15,146 nucleotides of DNA from JBFHKO01 sp041595355 (lineage in GTDB: Bacteria; Pseudomonadota; Gammaproteobacteria; Enterobacterales; Aeromonadaceae), in NCBI GenBank assembly GCA_041595355.1, contig JBFHKO010000036.1, positions 1-15,146 on the forward strand, read 5' to 3'. The translations under genes and the position numbers were made by a program. Position 1 is the first letter of the stretch; the number at the start of each line of letters is the position of its first letter. Shown here in pieces: positions 12,822-15,146 of this stretch. The notes beneath the pieces are model-generated. The model saw nothing but the letters and a program-made list of their open reading frames with translations, did not search any database and was not told the DNA's origin.

Positions 12822-14498
12822 TCAGGCCTGCCCTTCCTGCTTGGCCCAGGTGTCGCGCAGCGCCACCGTCAGATTGAAGACCAGCTGCTCCGGGCGCGAG
12901 AGCCTGTTGTCGGCACAGAAGTAGCCTTCACGCTCGAACTGGTAGGCCTGCTCCGGCTGCGCATCCTTCAGCGAGGCCTCGACCCGGGCGCCGCTGATGA
13001 TGCGCAACGAATCGGGATTGAGGGTGCTGAGGTAATCGTCGGCCGCCGCCGGATTGGGATCCCGGAACAGGCGATCGTAGATGCGCACCTCGGCCGGCAG
13101 CGAGTGGCTGGCGGAGACCCAGTGGATCACCCCCTTCACCTTGCGGCCATCGGCAGGATCCCTGCCCAGGGTATCGCGATCGCAGCTGCAGTAAACGCAG
13201 GTGATCTCGCCCTGCGCATCCTTCTCCACCCGCTCGGCCTTGATGACATAGGCATGGCGCAGGCGCACCTCCTTGCCCAGCACCAGCCGCTTGAACTGCT
13301 TGTTGGCGCTTTCACGAAAATCGGCCTGATCGATGAAGATCTCGCGAGTGAAGGGAATGCTGTGGCTGCCCATCTCCGGCTTGTTCGGATGGTTGGGGCT
13401 GTGCAGCTGCTCCAGATGCCCGGCCGGCAGATCCTCGATCACCAGCCGCAGCGGATTCAGCACCGCCATGGCGCGGGGCGCATGCTCGTTGAGATCCTCG
13501 CGCAGACAGGACTCCAGGGCGCTCATCTCCACGGTATTGTCCTGCTTGGTGACCCCGATACGGCGGCAGAACTCGCGAATGGCGGCCGGGGTATAGCCGC
13601 GGCGACGCAGCCCGGAGAGGGTCGGCATGCGCGGATCGTCCCAGCCCTCGACCTTGCCTTCGGTCACCAGCAGGTTCAGCTTGCGCTTGGACATGATGCT
13701 GTATTCCAGGTTCAGGCGGCTGAACTCGTACTGGCGCGGGTGACAGGGGATGCTGATGTTGTCGAGCACCCAGTCGTAGAGACGGCGGTTATCCTGAAAC
13801 TCCAGGGTACAGATGGAGTGGGTGATCCCCTCCAGGGCGTCCGAGATGCAGTGGGTAAAGTCGTACATGGGATAGATGCACCACTTGTTGCCGGTCTGGT
13901 GATGCTCGGCAAACTTGACCCGGTAGAGCACGGGATCGCGCATCACCATGAAGGGGGAAGCCATGTCTATCTTGGCCCGCAGGCAGACATCACCTTCCTT
14001 GAAGCCACCGCTGCGCATCTGCTCGAACAGGGCCAGGTTCTCCTCCACGCCGCGGTCGCGGTAGGGACTGTTCTTGCCCGGCTCGGTGAGGCTGCCGCGG
14101 TAGAGGCGCATCTCGTGGGGGCTGAGCTCATCCACATAGGCCAATCCCTTCTGGATCAGCTCAACGGCGAACGCATACAGCTCGTCGAAATAGTCGGAGG
14201 AGTAACGCACGACCCCATCCCACTCGAAACCCAGCCAGCGGACATCGCGCTTGATGGAGTCGACATATTCCACCTCTTCCTTTTCCGGATTGGTATCGTC
14301 GAAGCGCAGGTTGCAGGCCCCCTGGTAATCCTCGGCGATGCCGAAGTTCAGGCAGATGGACTTGGCGTGACCGATATGCAGATAGCCGTTGGGCTCCGGC
14401 GGGAAGCGGGTGCGGATGCTGCTGTGCTTGCCGCTCGCCAGATCCTCATCGACGATCTGACGAATAAAATTGCTGGGGCGATGCTCCGCCTGACTCAT
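12822..14498 (-). CDS. glnS: Glutaminyl-tRNA synthetase
   Basis: This 558-residue class I aminoacyl-tRNA synthetase attaches glutamine to tRNA-Gln in the cytoplasm. It closely resembles E. coli GlnRS (554). The N-terminal FIRQIVDEDLASGKH, the HIGH motif at 41-44 within FPPEPNGYLHIGHAKS, the DDTNP motif (67-71) and the KMSKS-equivalent MSKRK at 269-273 are all intact. The C-terminal anticodon-binding beta-barrels follow, with ADFRESANKQFKRLVLGKEV and DPADGRKVKGVIHWVSASHSLP as clear family stretches (in outline), and an end LRDTWAKQEGQA. The ATG has GAGGTGA just upstream. It converges on fur at a shared terminator and lies downstream of rnfH, with its own predicted promoter. Confidence 0.98.
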   Translation of the reverse strand: MSQAEHRPSNFIRQIVDEDLASGKHSSIRTRFPPEPNGYLHIGHAKSICLNFGIAEDYQGACNLRFDDTNPEKEEVEYVDSIKRDVRWLGFEWDGVVRYSSDYFDELYAFAVELIQKGLAYVDELSPHEMRLYRGSLTEPGKNSPYRDRGVEENLALFEQMRSGGFKEGDVCLRAKIDMASPFMVMRDPVLYRVKFAEHHQTGNKWCIYPMYDFTHCISDALEGITHSICTLEFQDNRRLYDWVLDNISIPCHPRQYEFSRLNLEYSIMSKRKLNLLVTEGKVEGWDDPRMPTLSGLRRRGYTPAAIREFCRRIGVTKQDNTVEMSALESCLREDLNEHAPRAMAVLNPLRLVIEDLPAGHLEQLHSPNHPNKPEMGSHSIPFTREIFIDQADFRESANKQFKRLVLGKEVRLRHAYVIKAERVEKDAQGEITCVYCSCDRDTLGRDPADGRKVKGVIHWVSASHSLPAEVRIYDRLFRDPNPAAADDYLSTLNPDSLRIISGARVEASLKDAQPEQAYQFEREGYFCADNRLSRPEQLVFNLTVALRDTWAKQEGQA

Positions 14499-14544
14499 TG
14501 ACTCACCTCAAAAATTGTTGCCTTGGACTGCGCGATAACCGCCA

Positions 14545-14573
14545 ATCATCCATATTTATCGACTCTGGCTCAA
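14545..14573 (-). promoter_or_regulatory. Predicted glnS promoter
   Basis: Read leftward, TTGAGC (14573-14568, 4 of 6) and GATGAT (14550-14545, 4 of 6) are 17 bases apart. The start would be about 40 bases before the glnS ATG. The rest of the 164-base spacer to rnfH shows only a 7-base inverted repeat (CCGTGCC 14587-14593 with GGCACGG 14613-14619, 19-base loop). Confidence 0.45.
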
Positions 14574-14662
14574 CAGGTATTTGTTGCCGTGCCACGCCCG
14601 GAAGACGCCACCGGCACGGGCGGGACAGCATGGACGACACCGGCGGCCAAAGGCGCCGCTGT

Positions 14663-14974
14663 TCAGTTCGATTTGGCCTGCTTGGCCTTTTCGGCGCGCT
14701 GGCGGCGCATCTCCCGGGGATCGATGAGCAGGGGGCGGTAGATCTCGATGCGGGCCCCCTCCGCCAGCGGCGCATCCGGAGCCACCAGCTGGCCGTAGAT
14801 GCCAAGCTTGCAGCTGGCCAGATCGATCTCCGGATGGCGCGCCAGTATGCCGGAGCGGCGGATGGCCTGCTCCACCGTGCAGCCGGCCTCCAGGGTCAAC
14901 GGCACTATGGTCTGTTTCAGCGGCAGCGCATAGGCCACCTCCACCCGGATGAGCTTGGCGGCAGACTCAGTCAT
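14663..14974 (-). CDS. rnfH: RnfH/UPF0125 family ubiquitin-fold protein (RatB)
   Basis: This 103-residue protein belongs to the RnfH (UPF0125, YfjF/RatB) family, a small beta-grasp fold of uncertain function. Conserved stretches are RVEVAYALPLKQ (10-21), GCTVEQAIRRSG (31-42) and RIEIYRPLLIDPREMRRQRAEK near the C-terminus (in outline). The last residues are lysine-rich. GAGG six bases before the ATG lies inside the end of ratA, and the two frames overlap by eight bases, so they are translationally coupled. The name RnfH comes from its place near rnf genes in some bacteria; no rnf gene is seen here. The same ratA-rnfH pair occurs in E. coli, where a toxin-antitoxin role for RatA has been proposed. 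Confidence 0.93.
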   Translation of the reverse strand: MTESAAKLIRVEVAYALPLKQTIVPLTLEAGCTVEQAIRRSGILARHPEIDLASCKLGIYGQLVAPDAPLAEGARIEIYRPLLIDPREMRRQRAEKAKQAKSN

Positions 14975-15146
14975 GATAAACCTCGCGGGCCCGCTGGCAG
15001 AATGCCTGCACCATGGCGCCGGTGAGCTCGGTGAAGATGTGGCCGAAAGCCAGCGCGATCAGCCGGGAGCTGAACTCGAACTCCAGTGCCAGCTCCACCC
15101 GGCAGGCATCGCTGTCCAGAGGCGTGAAGTGCCAGCCACCGCTCAG
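14967..15146 (-). CDS. ratA: RatA, COQ10/START-domain protein (3' part only)
   Basis: These are the last 59 codons; the start lies beyond the right edge. The visible end reads GGWHFTPLDSDACRVELALE, then FEFSSRLIALAFGHIF and MVQAFCQRAREVYHD. This matches the C-terminal strand and long helix of RatA/PasT (YfjG), a polyketide cyclase/START-fold protein related to mitochondrial COQ10. In E. coli it has been reported to interfere with 70S ribosome formation and also to influence respiration and persistence. COQ10 kinship suggests quinone binding. It overlaps rnfH by eight bases on the same strand. Confidence 0.93.
   Translation of the reverse strand: MSGGWHFTPLDSDACRVELALEFEFSSRLIALAFGHIFTELTGAMVQAFCQRAREVYHD

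Noticed and set aside
13104..14501. 465-residue rightward open frame over glnS
   Set aside because: It is the antisense shadow of glnS, with no domain and no Shine-Dalgarno.
1..15146. Mobile elements, CRISPR arrays, tRNA or rRNA genes
   Set aside because: I saw no transposase, direct-repeat array, or tRNA-like arm pattern in any intergenic gap. All gaps are under 300 bases and fit ordinary spacers.

Overview
The window is a stretch of chromosome from a GC-rich gammaproteobacterium. Every recognisable protein resembles its Escherichia coli counterpart closely, and the blocks seqA-pgm / ybfF / ybfE-fldA-fur are the classic gammaproteobacterial core arrangement. The high GC content, and a DUF2788 gene between ybfF and ybfE, fit an Aeromonadales-type organism (the Oceanimonas/Zobellella group is my best guess). 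That placement is inference from memory, not a search. I see no mobile element, CRISPR array, tRNA or rRNA, and no intergenic gap longer than 300 bases.

Layout. Positions 1-3335 run leftward: ubiT, trmJ, iscR, iscS and the start of iscU. An IscR-type promoter lies between trmJ and iscR. A 190-base divergent spacer (3336-3525) separates ubiT from ubiU-ubiV, which run rightward to 5408. Next, rightward, is a KefB-type (CPA2) cation/proton antiporter gene at 5569-7542. Its frame is intact except for one in-frame TGA at 6718-6720, which cuts the membrane domain from the cytoplasmic RCK/TrkA domains. Then come seqA and pgm (leftward, strong terminator at 7738-7770) and, diverging from seqA, ybfF, a DUF2788 small membrane protein, ybfE, fldA and fur (rightward). 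glnS (leftward) converges on fur at a shared bidirectional terminator. After glnS come rnfH and the end of ratA, both leftward.

How the genes work together. Much of the window concerns iron, Fe-S clusters and anaerobic quinone metabolism. IscR/IscS/IscU build Fe-S clusters. UbiU and UbiV are [4Fe-4S] proteins that, with the lipid-carrier protein UbiT, make ubiquinone without oxygen. FldA is a flavodoxin electron carrier and Fur the ferric uptake repressor. RatA is a COQ10-like START-domain protein. The remaining genes are core housekeeping: tRNA modification (trmJ), glutaminyl-tRNA synthesis (glnS), replication control (seqA) and glucose-phosphate interconversion (pgm).

The observations most worth a second look are the in-frame TGA in the antiporter gene, sitting in a leaky UGA-C context followed by a potential hairpin, and two matching FNR-like half-conserved boxes in the ubiT/ubiU spacer. 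Each of those boxes is centred 41.5 bases upstream of the inferred start of one divergent transcript. I did not find a clearly undescribed multi-gene system.
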